Assembly: GCF_028890305.1 (NCBI RefSeq)
Contig: NZ_JARBXM010000001.1
Coordinates: forward strand, 126,501 to 190,500
Length of the DNA: 64,000 bases
Direction of reading: 5' to 3'
DNA from: Candidatus Methanosphaera massiliense
GTDB taxonomy: Archaea; Methanobacteriota; Methanobacteria; Methanobacteriales; Methanobacteriaceae
Shown here: piece after piece, positions 1 through 9,877 of the stretch
How positions within the stretch are numbered: the first letter of the stretch is position 1
Layout: each line of letters opens with the position of its first letter
The notes under the pieces: model-generated
Databases searched by the model: none
What the model saw: the letters and a program-made list of their open reading frames with translations, nothing else
What the model was told of the DNA's origin: nothing
Made by a program: the position numbers and the translations under genes

Positions 1-1283
1 CCTCTGTCTTCGTCTTTACTTTGTCTAATAAATTTATCTTCAAATTCATCAGCAAATTTTAGGAATTTTCTGTCACGGTCTGTGAGAGCTTCTTCCCCTA
101 CTACTGCGGTTAAGTCACGTAAGTCACGACCTTCTGCGTAAGCAGCATATAACTGGTCTGAAACTCCACTGTGATCTTCACGTGTACGGCCGTCACCGAT
201 ACCTCCACTCATTAATCTTGATAATGAAGGTAATACATCTACAGGTGGGTAAATACCTGTTCTGTCTAAGTCACGACTTAGTACAACCTGTCCCTCTGTA
301 ATATATCCTGTTAAGTCAGGAATAGGGTGAGTAATATCATCCTGTGGCATTACAAGAATAGGCATCTGTGTAATTGAACCGTCTTTACCTTTTATACGTC
401 CTGCACGTTCGTACATACCTGCTAAGTCAGTGTACATGTAACCTGGGTAACCTCTACGTCCAGGTACTTCGTTACGTGCTGATGAAATTTCCCTTAATGC
501 TTCACAATAGTTGGTAATATCAGTTAAAATTACTAATACGTGCATACCTTTTTCAAATGCAAGGTATTCAGCTGTTGTTAAAGCCATTTTAGGTGTCATG
601 ATTCTTTCGATAGCAGGGTCATCTGCTAAGTTCATGAATACTGTTACTCTTTCTAGAGCTCCAGTTTGTTCGAATTCGTTCATGAAGAAGTTTGCTTCTT
701 CGTGAGTAATACCCATAGCACCAAATATTACAGCGAATTCACTGTCTTCTGCAATTACTTTTGCTTGTCTTGCAATTTGTGCTGCGAGTTCGTTGTGTGG
801 TAATCCAGAACCTGAGAAGATAGGTAATTTCTGACCACGTACAAGTGTGTTCATTCCGTCAATTGTGGATATACCTGTTTGAATGAATTCTGCAGGGAAT
901 TCTCTAGCGGATGGGTTCATTGGAGAACCGTTTACATCTAATTCTACATCAGGTATGATGTCTGGTCCACCGTCAATTGGTGTACCTATTCCGTTAAAGA
1001 TTCTTCCTAACATATCAGTTGATAAACCGATTTTTGCAGTTTCACCTGTGAATCTAACTTTTGTTGATTCTGTGTTTAGGTTACTGGTACCTTCAAATAC
1101 TTGAACAACTGCAATATCATTTTCTACTTCAAGAACTTGTCCAGTTCTTTTTTCTCCAGCAGGTGTTTCGATTTCAACGATTTCGTTGTATGCTGCACCT
1201 TCAACACCTTGAACAACCATTAAAGGTCCTGAAACTTCTGATACTGTAGTATATTCTCTTGTTTTAATATCTACATCATTCAT
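1..1283 (-). CDS. atpB: A-type ATP synthase subunit B (partial, C-terminus off the window)
   Basis: This is the regulatory, non-catalytic subunit of the A1 headpiece, which alternates with subunit A. The ATG at 1283 overlaps the atpA stop by 4 nt (ATGA). The frame is open for about 427 codons to the left edge, so only the last few dozen residues are missing. In place of a Walker A loop it has GSGLPHNE (about residues 158-165), the hallmark of archaeal and vacuolar B subunits. The conserved [19 protein letters not shown] stretch is also present. It is the last operon gene in view; subunit D would be expected further left. Confidence 0.96.
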   Translation of the reverse strand, partial: MNDVDIKTREYTTVSEVSGPLMVVQGVEGAAYNEIVEIETPAGEKRTGQVLEVENDIAVVQVFEGTSNLNTESTKVRFTGETAKIGLSTDMLGRIFNGIGTPIDGGPDIIPDVELDVNGSPMNPSAREFPAEFIQTGISTIDGMNTLVRGQKLPIFSGSGLPHNELAAQIARQAKVIAEDSEFAVIFGAMGITHEEANFFMNEFEQTGALERVTVFMNLADDPAIERIMTPKMALTTAEYLAFEKGMHVLVILTDITNYCEALREISSARNEVPGRRGYPGYMYTDLAGMYERAGRIKGKDGSITQMPILVMPQDDITHPIPDLTGYITEGQVVLSRDLDRTGIYPPVDVLPSLSRLMSGGIGDGRTREDHSGVSDQLYAAYAEGRDLRDLTAVVGEEALTDRDRKFLKFADEFEDKFIRQSKDEDR

Positions 1284-3037
1284 TGTCCAGCCTCATTACA
1301 TTCTTTAGTTATACGACTTCTAATATCTTCTGCTTTAGCATCAAATTCGTCTTCAGGTACATATTTCATTCTGTCTAAATCTACTCTTACTTCTAAGTTT
1401 GTGAGTTTATTTACATCTGCACCGTCTGCTAATGCTGCTTGAGCACTTGTGTTGTATAGTAAAATGGTTTTTAGCATACCATATTGTTTTGTTGGTGAAC
1501 AGTATGTATCTGTATCATCAAATGCGTTTTGTTGAAGGAAGTCTTCTCTTAACATACGTGCTGATTCTAATGTTATTTGGTCTTTTTGAGGTAATGCATC
1601 AGGACCTACTAATTGTACAATTTCGTTAAGTTCTGATTCTTTCTGTAATATACCCATTGCAGTGTTTCTTAATTCTCTCCAATCTGAACCAATTTCATTA
1701 TTCCACCAGCTAGTTACACTGTCCACATATAATGAGTAACTGTTTAACCAGTTGATAGATGGGAAGTGACGTCTGTCTGCTAATGATGCATCTAATGCCC
1801 AAAATACTTTTGCTATACGTAATGTGTTCTGGGTTACAGGTTCGGATAAGTCTCCACCAGGAGGTGATACTGCTCCAACTACTGTTACAGATGCTTCTGC
1901 TTTGTGTGAACCGATTGTGGTTACTCTTCCTGCACGTTCATAGAACTGTGCTAATCTGGATGCTAGGTATGCTGGGTATCCTTCTTCACCAGGCATCTCT
2001 TCGAGACGTCCGGAAAGTTCTCTCATAGCTTCTGCCCATCTTGAGGTACTGTCTGCCATAAGTGCTACATCGTATCCCATATCTCTGAAGTATTCAGCAA
2101 TTGTAATACCTGTGTATACACATGCTTCCCTAGCTGCTACAGGCATGTTTGATGTGTTTGCAATTAGAACTGTTCTGTCCATTAAGGGGTTTCCTGATTT
2201 AGGGTCTTCTAATTCAGGGAATTCGGTAAGTACTTCGGTCATTTCGTTACCACGTTCTCCACATCCGATATATACTACTATATCAGCATCTGCCCATTTA
2301 GCTAATTGTTGCTGTGTTACAGTTTTTCCTGAACCGAATGGTCCTGGCATAGCTGATGTTCCTCCTTTAGCTAAACAGAAGAAGGTATCTTGTGCTCTTT
2401 GTCCTGTTATTAGAGGTACATCTGGATCTAATTTGTTTGTGTATGGTCTTCCTACACGAACTGGCCAAATTTGCATCATTTGAACTTTTTCAATACCTTT
2501 ATCAGTTTCAATTTCTGCAATATCATCTACAATTGTGTATTTTCCTTGACTTACAATTGATTTGATTTTACCTGATATTTTAGGTGGTATCATAATTTTA
2601 TGTTCAATAGCTGATGTTTCATCAACTGTACCTATGATGTCTCCACCATTTACTTCGTCGCCTACACTTGCGGTAGGTTTGAATTCCCATTCTTTTGTCT
2701 TGTCTAATGCTGGTACGTCAATACCTCTAGGAATAAAGTCTCCTGATAATGCTTTAATTTCATCTAATGGTCTTTGAATTCCATCGTAAATTGATTTAAG
2801 TATACCTGGACCTAATTCTACTGAGAGTGGACCACCAGTACTTTCAATTTTTTCTCCTGGTTTAATACCAGCAGTTTCTTCATAAACTTGAACTGTTGCT
2901 GTGTCGCCATGAAGTTCAATAATTTCACCTATGAGTCCGATATCACCTACACGAACCATTTCGTGTACTTGGGTACCTCGCATACCGTCAGCGACAATAA
3001 CCGGACCTGCAATTTTAATTATATTTCCTGTGATCAT
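1280..3037 (-). CDS. atpA: A-type ATP synthase catalytic subunit A
   Basis: Catalytic nucleotide-binding subunit of the A1 head; 585 aa is normal for the family. The beta-barrel N-terminus is followed by the archaeal/vacuolar non-homologous region (about 110-200) and the Walker A loop GPFGSGKT at 232-239. Further motifs are GCGERGNE at about 258-265, [12 protein letters not shown] near 330 and [10 protein letters not shown] near 391. No intein interrupts the P-loop region. The start overlaps the atpF stop by 4 nt and the stop overlaps the atpB start by 4 nt, which indicates translational coupling in the order F-A-B. Confidence 0.98.
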   Translation of the reverse strand: MITGNIIKIAGPVIVADGMRGTQVHEMVRVGDIGLIGEIIELHGDTATVQVYEETAGIKPGEKIESTGGPLSVELGPGILKSIYDGIQRPLDEIKALSGDFIPRGIDVPALDKTKEWEFKPTASVGDEVNGGDIIGTVDETSAIEHKIMIPPKISGKIKSIVSQGKYTIVDDIAEIETDKGIEKVQMMQIWPVRVGRPYTNKLDPDVPLITGQRAQDTFFCLAKGGTSAMPGPFGSGKTVTQQQLAKWADADIVVYIGCGERGNEMTEVLTEFPELEDPKSGNPLMDRTVLIANTSNMPVAAREACVYTGITIAEYFRDMGYDVALMADSTSRWAEAMRELSGRLEEMPGEEGYPAYLASRLAQFYERAGRVTTIGSHKAEASVTVVGAVSPPGGDLSEPVTQNTLRIAKVFWALDASLADRRHFPSINWLNSYSLYVDSVTSWWNNEIGSDWRELRNTAMGILQKESELNEIVQLVGPDALPQKDQITLESARMLREDFLQQNAFDDTDTYCSPTKQYGMLKTILLYNTSAQAALADGADVNKLTNLEVRVDLDRMKYVPEDEFDAKAEDIRSRITKECNEAGQ

Positions 3038-3354
3038 TTTACCATCTCAACCCCAATAACTCTTTTAATAAGCTCATTCATTGGATCAGTTTCTCTTTTA
3101 TGTGAACCTGACTTATCGGGTACTTCAATTATCATTGGTAATGCTTTAGAACCGCTATATTTTGTAATATCGTCTCTTAATTCATCCCCAATTTTTTCAG
3201 TTGTGATAATGATTGGATATTCATCATCAACTAATTGTTTTAATGTAGTTTTTGCTTCATCTTTGTTATGTACAGGGAAACCGCTCTTGATTCCACCTAA
3301 CATAAAACCAGTTACTGTATCTGGATCTGCCATTATTGCTATTTCATTTCTCAT
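3034..3354 (-). CDS. atpF: A-type ATP synthase subunit F
   Basis: Central-stalk subunit of the A1 complex, 106 aa, typical size. The N-terminus reads [18 protein letters not shown], matching the conserved opening of archaeal F subunits, followed by the [16 protein letters not shown] segment of the Rossmann-like fold. It has 4-nt ATGA overlaps with both atpC upstream and atpA downstream, so it is buried in the operon. Position between C and A matches the usual archaeal order. Confidence 0.96.
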   Translation of the reverse strand: MRNEIAIMADPDTVTGFMLGGIKSGFPVHNKDEAKTTLKQLVDDEYPIIITTEKIGDELRDDITKYSGSKALPMIIEVPDKSGSHKRETDPMNELIKRVIGVEMVK

Positions 3355-4505
3355 AATAACATCTCCTTAATCTCGGAACCTGGTAATACTGGTCCTCTTT
3401 TACTTCTTGCGATAATTTTTAGATTTTTAATTTCGGTTTCTTTTTTGTTCATGAAACCAATTATTGGACCTACACCAAATGGTTTTTTTCTAAAGATATT
3501 ATTAGCCATGTCTCTTTCATATGAATCTAGTGCTTCATCAAATACTGTGATAGATTGTGTACTGTTATATTCTGGTATGTGGTCTGTTATTATTGAACCA
3601 TATTCAGAACTTTCAATACTACTTAGTAATGAATTCATATCTTCAGATTCCATGAATTCTTTAAGTTTCCATTCACGTAATTGGTATCCGCTGTTTATTA
3701 CATATGGATTAATTTGATCATATGTTAGACCATCTGCTTTTGCTCTTAATATTATTTTAATATTAGAGATATCTATTTTTGTTCCTACGTAACTGTGTAG
3801 CATTCTAGTGTTATCGTCAGCTTGACTTGCTGATTTAGCTAGTAATCTTTCGTAGTAATAATTATCTAATGCTGATTCTAATGTTAATAATGTTTTATTT
3901 TCATTATATGCTGGTAACGCATCTTCTAATAGTTTAGCATATGGTGTTCCTTCAAGAGCTACTATTATATCTTGAACAGAATCTGCTTCAATTAGTTTAT
4001 CTTGATCATCTTTTAATACACCATAAGGTACTAATAATTCACGTGTTTCTTCATCGTTTAGTTTTGCTTCTTTTGCGATTAAAACACTTTTGATATTTTT
4101 AATATCCCATTGATCTAACATTAAATCAAATGTTGGTTTTAAATCTTTAGGAGCAATTCTAGCTAATAAATCATAGGATTCTGCTAAGTTTGCATCTAAA
4201 GCTTGTTCAATTGGATACTTGTCTATGAATTTTGCATAATCTTTTTGTCCTCTTAAGTAATTTTTTACTTCGTCGAGACTTTCGGAATCTGCTAATTCTG
4301 TTATTTGTTTATCATTTAGAATTTTACCTATTTTTGCTCTTACCCTAGCATTTGGATAAGTGTATGGATAATATTCCATTAATGGTCTGAATGTTATTAC
4401 TACTATTACTGCTCCTATTACAGCTAGTACCACAACTAATAATGCAATGAATGACTCAGGAGAGAATCCGAAAGATGAAATTAATCCTGTAATGCTTTCT
4501 TCCAT
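3351..4505 (-). CDS. atpC: A-type ATP synthase subunit C (AC39/d type) with N-terminal membrane helix
   Basis: Couples the A1 rotor stalk to the proteolipid ring (vATP-synt_AC39 family); 384 aa. From about residue 50 onward it has the helical repeats of the family. The N-terminus is unusual: about residues 18-40 form one uninterrupted hydrophobic stretch (IALLVVVLAVIGAVIVVI) that looks like a membrane anchor, although the core family is soluble. The ATG at 4505 has a strong GGAGGA site just upstream, so this N-terminus is not a start-site error. It lies 15 nt after atpE and overlaps atpF by 4 nt. Confidence 0.94.
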   Translation of the reverse strand: MEESITGLISSFGFSPESFIALLVVVLAVIGAVIVVITFRPLMEYYPYTYPNARVRAKIGKILNDKQITELADSESLDEVKNYLRGQKDYAKFIDKYPIEQALDANLAESYDLLARIAPKDLKPTFDLMLDQWDIKNIKSVLIAKEAKLNDEETRELLVPYGVLKDDQDKLIEADSVQDIIVALEGTPYAKLLEDALPAYNENKTLLTLESALDNYYYERLLAKSASQADDNTRMLHSYVGTKIDISNIKIILRAKADGLTYDQINPYVINSGYQLREWKLKEFMESEDMNSLLSSIESSEYGSIITDHIPEYNSTQSITVFDEALDSYERDMANNIFRKKPFGVGPIIGFMNKKETEIKNLKIIARSKRGPVLPGSEIKEMLL

Positions 4506-4520
4506 TTAATTCTCCTCCTT

Positions 4521-5144
4521 CTATCTAAATAGTTTTTTAGCAACCTCTGATCTTAGAGTTTTTCTGTATCGAAGCATACGTGCTTCTATGGTATTTTTAA
4601 CTTCAACATCACCGTCAACAGTTTTTACAACTGCTCCACCAATAATGTCTATTGGTTCACCGATAATGAATGTTGTTTTATTACCAGTTTCTTTTTCAAC
4701 ATATTCTGATACTTCATCAATCATAGATTCTACATTTTCAACATCATCTGCTCTTACGAGTATTTCGAGTTGAGTTCCACCTACTTGAATAGAAGCATCT
4801 TTAATCATTGCTTTTAATGATTCCACATACTCTGCGGAATTCTCAGATGCTTGTTTTTCTACTTTTTCTGATGCAATTCTGAAAGCTTTTTCAATTAATT
4901 CTTCACGAGCTTCTAATTCTTTCCTTCTTGCATTAACTTTAGCTTCTGAAATAATTTGTTGATATTTCATTTCAGCTTGTTTTTCTGCAGCGTCAAGAAT
5001 TGCTTGCTTTTCGTTTTGAGCTTGTACTTCACCATCTGCAAGTATTTTTTCACTTTCAGTTGTAGCTTTGGAGATTATTTCATCAGATTTTGCTTGTGCA
5101 TCTGCTTTTATATTTGATATTATTTTATCTGCTCCAACGCTCAT
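4521..5144 (-). CDS. atpE: A-type ATP synthase subunit E
   Basis: Peripheral-stalk subunit, 207 aa. Residues 1-100 are a long charged helix rich in Ala, Lys, Glu and Gln that should pair with subunit H in a coiled coil. The C-terminal half is the globular head that contacts A/B, ending in RMLRYRKTLRSEVAKKLF. A GGAGGAAC ribosome-binding site precedes the ATG at 5144. It lies between atpK and atpC in the normal archaeal order. Confidence 0.94.
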   Translation of the reverse strand: MSVGADKIISNIKADAQAKSDEIISKATTESEKILADGEVQAQNEKQAILDAAEKQAEMKYQQIISEAKVNARRKELEAREELIEKAFRIASEKVEKQASENSAEYVESLKAMIKDASIQVGGTQLEILVRADDVENVESMIDEVSEYVEKETGNKTTFIIGEPIDIIGGAVVKTVDGDVEVKNTIEARMLRYRKTLRSEVAKKLFR

Positions 5145-5198
5145 CTATGTTCCTCCAAAAAATATTTATCAAAGGCTAATAGCCTTTCTATTTTTAAT

Positions 5199-5687
5199 CT
5201 ATGCTCCGAGTATTCCACCGAATACTAATAATAAGATAGCGATAAGGAAACCGTAGATAGCCTGAGTTTCAGGAATAGCTGTAAATACTAAACCTTGTGC
5301 GAACATACTTGGTTCTTCTACTACTGCACCTACAGATGCGGAAGATGCGATACCTTGACCCATACCTGAACCAAGACCACCGAAACCAACTGCTGCTCCT
5401 GCACCAATTGCTACTAATCCTGAAGTTACTCCTAATGGAGATCCTCCCATAATTCCTGAGAATACTAATAATAAGATAGCGATAAGGAAACCGTAAATAG
5501 CCTGAGTTTCAGGAATAGCTGTAAATACTAAACCTTGTGCAAACATACTTGAATCTTCTGCTACTGCACCTACAGATGCGGAAGATGCGATACCTTGACC
5601 GATACCTGAACCTAATGCTGCAAATCCTACTGCTACTCCTGCACCAATTGCAGCTAAGGCTGAACCTAATGCTAATTCTGCTGCCAT
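5199..5687 (-). CDS. atpK: A-type ATP synthase proteolipid subunit K (duplicated hairpin)
   Basis: Membrane rotor subunit that carries the coupling ion. The protein is two tandem hairpins of 80 residues (four membrane helices). Each hairpin holds a helix-1 GQG segment and a helix-2 FTAIPETQAIYGF segment with the ion-binding Glu. I start at the ATG at 5687 (162 aa), because the GGAGG site at 5696-5700 lies inside the longer frame that begins with TTG at 5702. The ETQ pattern with a helix-1 Gln recalls Na+-binding V-type proteolipids, so Na+ coupling is possible (inference). The two halves are nearly identical in DNA. Confidence 0.95.
   Translation of the reverse strand: MAAELALGSALAAIGAGVAVGFAALGSGIGQGIASSASVGAVAEDSSMFAQGLVFTAIPETQAIYGFLIAILLLVFSGIMGGSPLGVTSGLVAIGAGAAVGFGGLGSGMGQGIASSASVGAVVEEPSMFAQGLVFTAIPETQAIYGFLIAILLLVFGGILGA
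5220..5613 (-). repeat. Direct repeat within atpK, period exactly 240 bp
   Basis: Bases 5221-5370 and 5461-5610 align without gaps at an offset of 240 (80 codons), and I count about six mismatches over 150 bp. The copies encode helix 2 and part of helix 1 of the two hairpins. The identity extends to synonymous sites, more than protein constraint alone needs. Confidence 0.9.
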
Positions 5688-5695
5688 GATATTTT

Positions 5696-5700
5696 CCTCC
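5696..5700 (-). promoter_or_regulatory. Shine-Dalgarno site that fixes the atpK start
   Basis: Reads GGAGG on the minus strand, 8 nt before the ATG at 5687. An in-frame TTG at 5702 would put this site inside the coding region, so the shorter start beginning MAAEL is preferred. Confidence 0.7.
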
Positions 5701-5761
5701 AATTTAATGAATTGATTTTTTTTTATATATGATTTTTTTTTAATGTAAATAATATACTAAT

Positions 5762-7759
5762 TTATTTTTTAACTTTAGTATATGTTCTTTCTGCCTTAAA
5801 TGGCTTAAATTCTTCACTTTCTCCAGCATAGAAGTTACCGAAGAACTCTACAAAGTGTAAACGTAAAGCGTGTATGAATGAACCTAATGATTGGAATGCA
5901 ATGTTGAATAAGTGTACTCCTATGAATACAAGTATACCAATTATAATACCTACGTATGGTACCATAGTAGCTAATAATTGACCTAATAAGTTTGCTGTCA
6001 TACCAATACCACCAGTGGATAAACATAATGCTAATAATCTTGAGTATGATAATACATCACCAAGATATCCAAATATGTCCATAGCACCCATTGGTCCTGA
6101 ACCGTATATTAATAATCCTAATCCGATTATGAATATAACTGCGAATGGTATTAGACCTGCAACTAGATATGCTACAATTGATAATTCAATAACAATCCAA
6201 GATAATTGTCCACCACATAATTCTTTAATATTATGTCTTTTGTAATTGTCAATAATACCAAAGATAAATGCTATGTTAAGGTGTATTAAACCTATTAAAA
6301 TTGCTAATACTAAGATATGTTCTGGATGTGCAAATGCATTTATATCTGGAATTACGGTAGGTAATGGTGCATTTGCATCACCTAATATAAATCTAGGTAT
6401 AAAGTCTCCCATGAAACCACCAGTTATTAGACCTAGCAATATAGTCCATAAACCCATTTGAGTAAGAATTACTGAAAAGGATTTAAATGTTTTACTTGTT
6501 TTACCTATACCTCTGTATAATAAGAATCCCACAATTGCTATTACTATTCCATATGCTGCATCGGTTAAACAGAAACCGAAGAAGAATGGGAAGAATAATG
6601 CCATGATTATAGTAGGATCTATATCTTTGTAGTTTGGTGTTGCGTACATTTTAATTAAAAGTTCATATGGTTTTGCGAAACCAGGGTTTCGTAGTTTTAC
6701 TGGAACTTTGTTTTCATCGATTTCCTCATCTGTAGGATCATCTACTTCAATGATACTGTTACCATCAGTGATTTCATCGATTATGGATAAAGTTTCTTCT
6801 ACATCGTCTTTGACTACCCATGCTTTGAACATTTTTGTACTTTTTGTTTCACCAAAGTGTGTGTAGATTTCAGTTCTTTCTTTTTCAAGTTCTAATTGTT
6901 CATTTATTACTAGTAAATTTTCTTTAGAACGTTGACCGACTTCTCTGATATCTTTTAAACATTGTTTTCTTTCGTCTTTACAATCATCTAGTTTACTTTT
7001 TGATGCTTCTATGATTTCATCAGATTTACCACTTAATCCGGTAACATCTAATTTTTCAAATTCTAAGCGTCTTAGTACACCAGATATGTCTTCTTCAAAT
7101 TCAGTTGCACATACTATTATTAATGGTGTGTATGTTACTTCAGAGTCTGAATTTGTTGAACCTTCAAATATGTCTACTCTCTCGGTTACTTCTTCAATTT
7201 GTGATTTAGCTTCAGATAAATGTTCTGATGGTAATTTACCAGATATTATTCTTGTATGTTTTGTATCTTGTAAATATGCGAAATCTATGTCAAAGCTACT
7301 TAATTGAGTTGCAACGTTTAAAGAGTCTTTATATTTTGATTCTTCAGTACCAATTTCGTTTATTCTTGATTCAATTGGACTGAGAACTGCATCAACTTTA
7401 TTTATATATTCTTCAGCCTTATCTGCTAATTCATCAGAAGGTATGGATTCTACTTCTTTTGATATTATTTTTTTAGGGCTGAAAAATCCTTTAATAACAT
7501 CAGCTGCACTTTTTGATTGCTCTGCAGATTTTAATGTATCTAATATACTGTTGCATTTCATTGATAATGATGCAATTCTGCTAGCAACTGGGTCTTGTTT
7601 TGATACATCTAAACCAGTGTATTCTTCATTATCCTGGATATCTTCAGAAATATCATCAATTTGGATAACTCCTCTTTCGTGAAGAACATCTATTACAGGT
7701 TTAGTGTATTGATTTAAAGTTACTATGCTTAATTTTTGCATTCTTGCTGGCCTAAACAT
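5762..7759 (-). CDS. atpI: A-type ATP synthase membrane subunit I (a-type)
   Basis: Stator membrane subunit that forms the ion half-channels next to the K ring. About the first 370 residues are hydrophilic and coiled-coil rich (cytoplasmic arm). The remainder holds about seven or eight membrane helices, including the conserved FPFFFGFCLTDAAYG turn and the DVLSYSRLLALCLSTGG helix with its essential Arg. A TTG at 7786 would give nine more residues, but the GGGGT site near 7766-7770 sits 7 nt before the ATG at 7759, so I choose that start (665 aa). The alternative start would overlap atpH. Confidence 0.95.
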   Translation of the reverse strand: MFRPARMQKLSIVTLNQYTKPVIDVLHERGVIQIDDISEDIQDNEEYTGLDVSKQDPVASRIASLSMKCNSILDTLKSAEQSKSAADVIKGFFSPKKIISKEVESIPSDELADKAEEYINKVDAVLSPIESRINEIGTEESKYKDSLNVATQLSSFDIDFAYLQDTKHTRIISGKLPSEHLSEAKSQIEEVTERVDIFEGSTNSDSEVTYTPLIIVCATEFEEDISGVLRRLEFEKLDVTGLSGKSDEIIEASKSKLDDCKDERKQCLKDIREVGQRSKENLLVINEQLELEKERTEIYTHFGETKSTKMFKAWVVKDDVEETLSIIDEITDGNSIIEVDDPTDEEIDENKVPVKLRNPGFAKPYELLIKMYATPNYKDIDPTIIMALFFPFFFGFCLTDAAYGIVIAIVGFLLYRGIGKTSKTFKSFSVILTQMGLWTILLGLITGGFMGDFIPRFILGDANAPLPTVIPDINAFAHPEHILVLAILIGLIHLNIAFIFGIIDNYKRHNIKELCGGQLSWIVIELSIVAYLVAGLIPFAVIFIIGLGLLIYGSGPMGAMDIFGYLGDVLSYSRLLALCLSTGGIGMTANLLGQLLATMVPYVGIIIGILVFIGVHLFNIAFQSLGSFIHALRLHFVEFFGNFYAGESEEFKPFKAERTYTKVKK

Positions 7760-7769
7760 AGTAATACCC

Positions 7770-8084
7770 CTACAATACAGTTTCAATTATTATTTCTGCT
7801 GCGTCATCAACATTGTTTTCGGATCCTCTGAGGGATTCTTTAATGTCAGATTCTGATTGGTTTGTTATGATAACAGCTTCTTTACCAGCTTCTTCTTCTT
7901 TAGCTAATATAATGTGTTTAGCTTCATCTTGAGCTTCTAATTTAGCTGCTTCAATACTTGAATCTACTTTTACGCGAGCATCTTGGATCATTTCAGTTGA
8001 TTTTTTATTTGCTTCTTCTATCATACTATCAGCTTCAGACTCAGCTTGTCTGATTGAACCAATAGCTTCAGAAATATTTGCCAT
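7770..8084 (-). CDS. atpH: A-type ATP synthase subunit H
   Basis: First gene of the operon. The 104-aa product is almost entirely one charged Ala/Glu/Lys helix with heptad character, as expected of the peripheral-stalk partner of subunit E. AGGGTGAT precedes the ATG at 8084. The next gene, atpI, begins 10 nt downstream. Confidence 0.92.
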   Translation of the reverse strand: MANISEAIGSIRQAESEADSMIEEANKKSTEMIQDARVKVDSSIEAAKLEAQDEAKHIILAKEEEAGKEAVIITNQSESDIKESLRGSENNVDDAAEIIIETVL

Positions 8085-8500
8085 TCGTAAATCACCCTTT
8101 ATATGACCTGTTTTTTCAGTTCATTATACTCTAAAAAATGTGTATTAAAAGTTATTTTGCTAAATAAAGAGTATAAATATTGTATTAATAAATTTAATAT
8201 AAAATTCTTTTAACTAACCAAGTATCACCCCAATATAGACATGAGAACATGAAATTAAACTATGCTTAAATGTTTTTCAAGCATGAAAATTTTAATCAGT
8301 TCATAAAAATATATCTTATAAAGATATATATTTGTATTCATTAGTTATATAATTTTATAAAAATACAAGAGGTTTAATTATATTCCATATAAAATAAGCT
8401 GAATATATGATGATAATAATAATGTTTTTTATTAATATATTAACATGAAAGTAATAATAATTAAATTAAAAAGAAAAAAAGTTATTGAATAGAAATCTTT
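8085..8500. other. Intergenic region upstream of the ATP synthase operon
   Basis: About 416 bp, very AT-rich, with no coding frame I can support and no tRNA-like fold. The right end holds the tiaS terminator. On the minus strand, TTTATACT near 8170-8178 and AGTATAAT near 8126-8133 are possible TATA boxes for the atp operon; neither is decisive. Two inverted repeats are visible: 8262-8267 with 8279-8284 (6 bp), and 8309-8317 with 8321-8329 (9 bp perfect, 3-nt loop). Their role is unknown. Confidence 0.5.
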
Positions 8501-8510
8501 TTAACTATTC
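8474..8510 (-). terminator. Stop-spanning hairpin plus T7, end of tiaS
   Basis: A 6-bp stem (8505-8510 with 8487-8492) has the tiaS stop codon in its 12-nt loop. Six nucleotides later on the minus strand comes T7 (8474-8480). Confidence 0.5.
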
Positions 8511-9805
8511 TTTAATAATTGGTCAGCACCCGTAGTAATTCTGATTATTGGTTTTGCAAGATGACGTCTGGCTTCAGTAGGCACTTCATAAAATCCTGTT
8601 TCAATATCCCGTGGAATTAATTCTTTTAATTTATTTCCATTTCTTAATCGTTTTCCACATTTAGGACATTTGTATCCTTTGTTTTTTCCTGCTGACTTCA
8701 TACGCTTACCACAGCTACATACTGGATTTGAGTATTTGTATTGTGGTGCTATTTTGTTAAGTTTAAATTTTTCAATGTTAAGTGTGTGATTATCATTCAA
8801 TCCGCCATATATTGTTAGTTCATCTCCTACACGAAGTTTTCTGACAATATCTCTGAATGATTTTGTAGGTTCAAAAGCCGCACATTCTAGTGTATCTGTA
8901 TCATCTGATACATAGAAGAATACGTGCCCTCCCTCTATATCATGTGGTTTTTCAGTAACATGACAATCAAAACAATAACATCCTGTATTTACCATGTCTT
9001 TTATCTTTACATCGTATTGTATGTGCATATCTGTATGTTGATTTGTTCTAAATATACAGTAACCCTGAATTGGTTCATGTGATATTACTATATTATGAGC
9101 TTTTTCCACAATTTCTGGAGTGTTACCTCTAATACCATATAATACAGGACAAGGAGTATGAGGTTCAATTGCCGCATAGTTTCCTTCTATGTCTATATTA
9201 TCAAATGTATCTGGATATGTTTGCTCATTCATCTTAAAGATACTTTCATCATCCAGTTGTCTTTTTGTACCGAAGTTTTCAGGCATTCTATATGCTAAAC
9301 ATTCGAATGTCTGGTCTGTTAGCTTTATACCTATTGCAGCCAGTGATCCTATAATACCCCTACCTTTTTTGAATTTATGAACCTCTGCACCTATATGTCT
9401 TGCGAAATTTTCAGCATATTCTATGGTGTATATAGAGTATATTGCATTTATTGCATATTCTCTCATTTCATCAGTTACTTCACCCTCATAAAATACCACG
9501 CCGGGATTAGTATTAATACCATCAAACATGGCATACTTCTCAGTATACTCTAATACTATTTTCTTAACCTGGTCAACTTTTTGTCTGGAATCTAGTTCAA
9601 GAATAAAAGATAATGCACCATTACCTCTTGTTTTATAACGGGCAAAAGGATTTAATCGTATTAATCTTGGATAATCAATTGGCTTAATTCCTAGTTCTTC
9701 TAATTTTTCAATAATTAAATATGTTAAGTAAGTGGTACACATTCCATCCGCAGAATCTGTGTCGTCAATTCCAATATGTAATTTAATAATTTCTTCTGAA
9801 TTCAA
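8501..9805 (-). CDS. tiaS: tRNA(Ile2) 2-agmatinylcytidine synthetase TiaS
   Basis: Modifies C34 of the isoleucine tRNA with agmatine so that the codon AUA is read as Ile; this enzyme is restricted to archaea. The 434-aa protein opens with [19 protein letters not shown], the family signature that includes the catalytic Asp residues. An [15 protein letters not shown] segment follows, then an OB-like domain near 290-350. A C-terminal zinc ribbon lies at about 363-385 (CSCGKRM then CPKCGKRL). The start is TTG at 9805, 8 nt after a GAGG site. It is divergent from the HTH gene at 9878, with 72 bp between them. Confidence 0.95.
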   Translation of the reverse strand: MNSEEIIKLHIGIDDTDSADGMCTTYLTYLIIEKLEELGIKPIDYPRLIRLNPFARYKTRGNGALSFILELDSRQKVDQVKKIVLEYTEKYAMFDGINTNPGVVFYEGEVTDEMREYAINAIYSIYTIEYAENFARHIGAEVHKFKKGRGIIGSLAAIGIKLTDQTFECLAYRMPENFGTKRQLDDESIFKMNEQTYPDTFDNIDIEGNYAAIEPHTPCPVLYGIRGNTPEIVEKAHNIVISHEPIQGYCIFRTNQHTDMHIQYDVKIKDMVNTGCYCFDCHVTEKPHDIEGGHVFFYVSDDTDTLECAAFEPTKSFRDIVRKLRVGDELTIYGGLNDNHTLNIEKFKLNKIAPQYKYSNPVCSCGKRMKSAGKNKGYKCPKCGKRLRNGNKLKELIPRDIETGFYEVPTEARRHLAKPIIRITTGADQLLKNS

Positions 9806-9877
9806 TGTATTTTCCTCATAATAAATAATTCTCTATATTATAATATTATTATAAGAAAAAATATATATTATATTATT

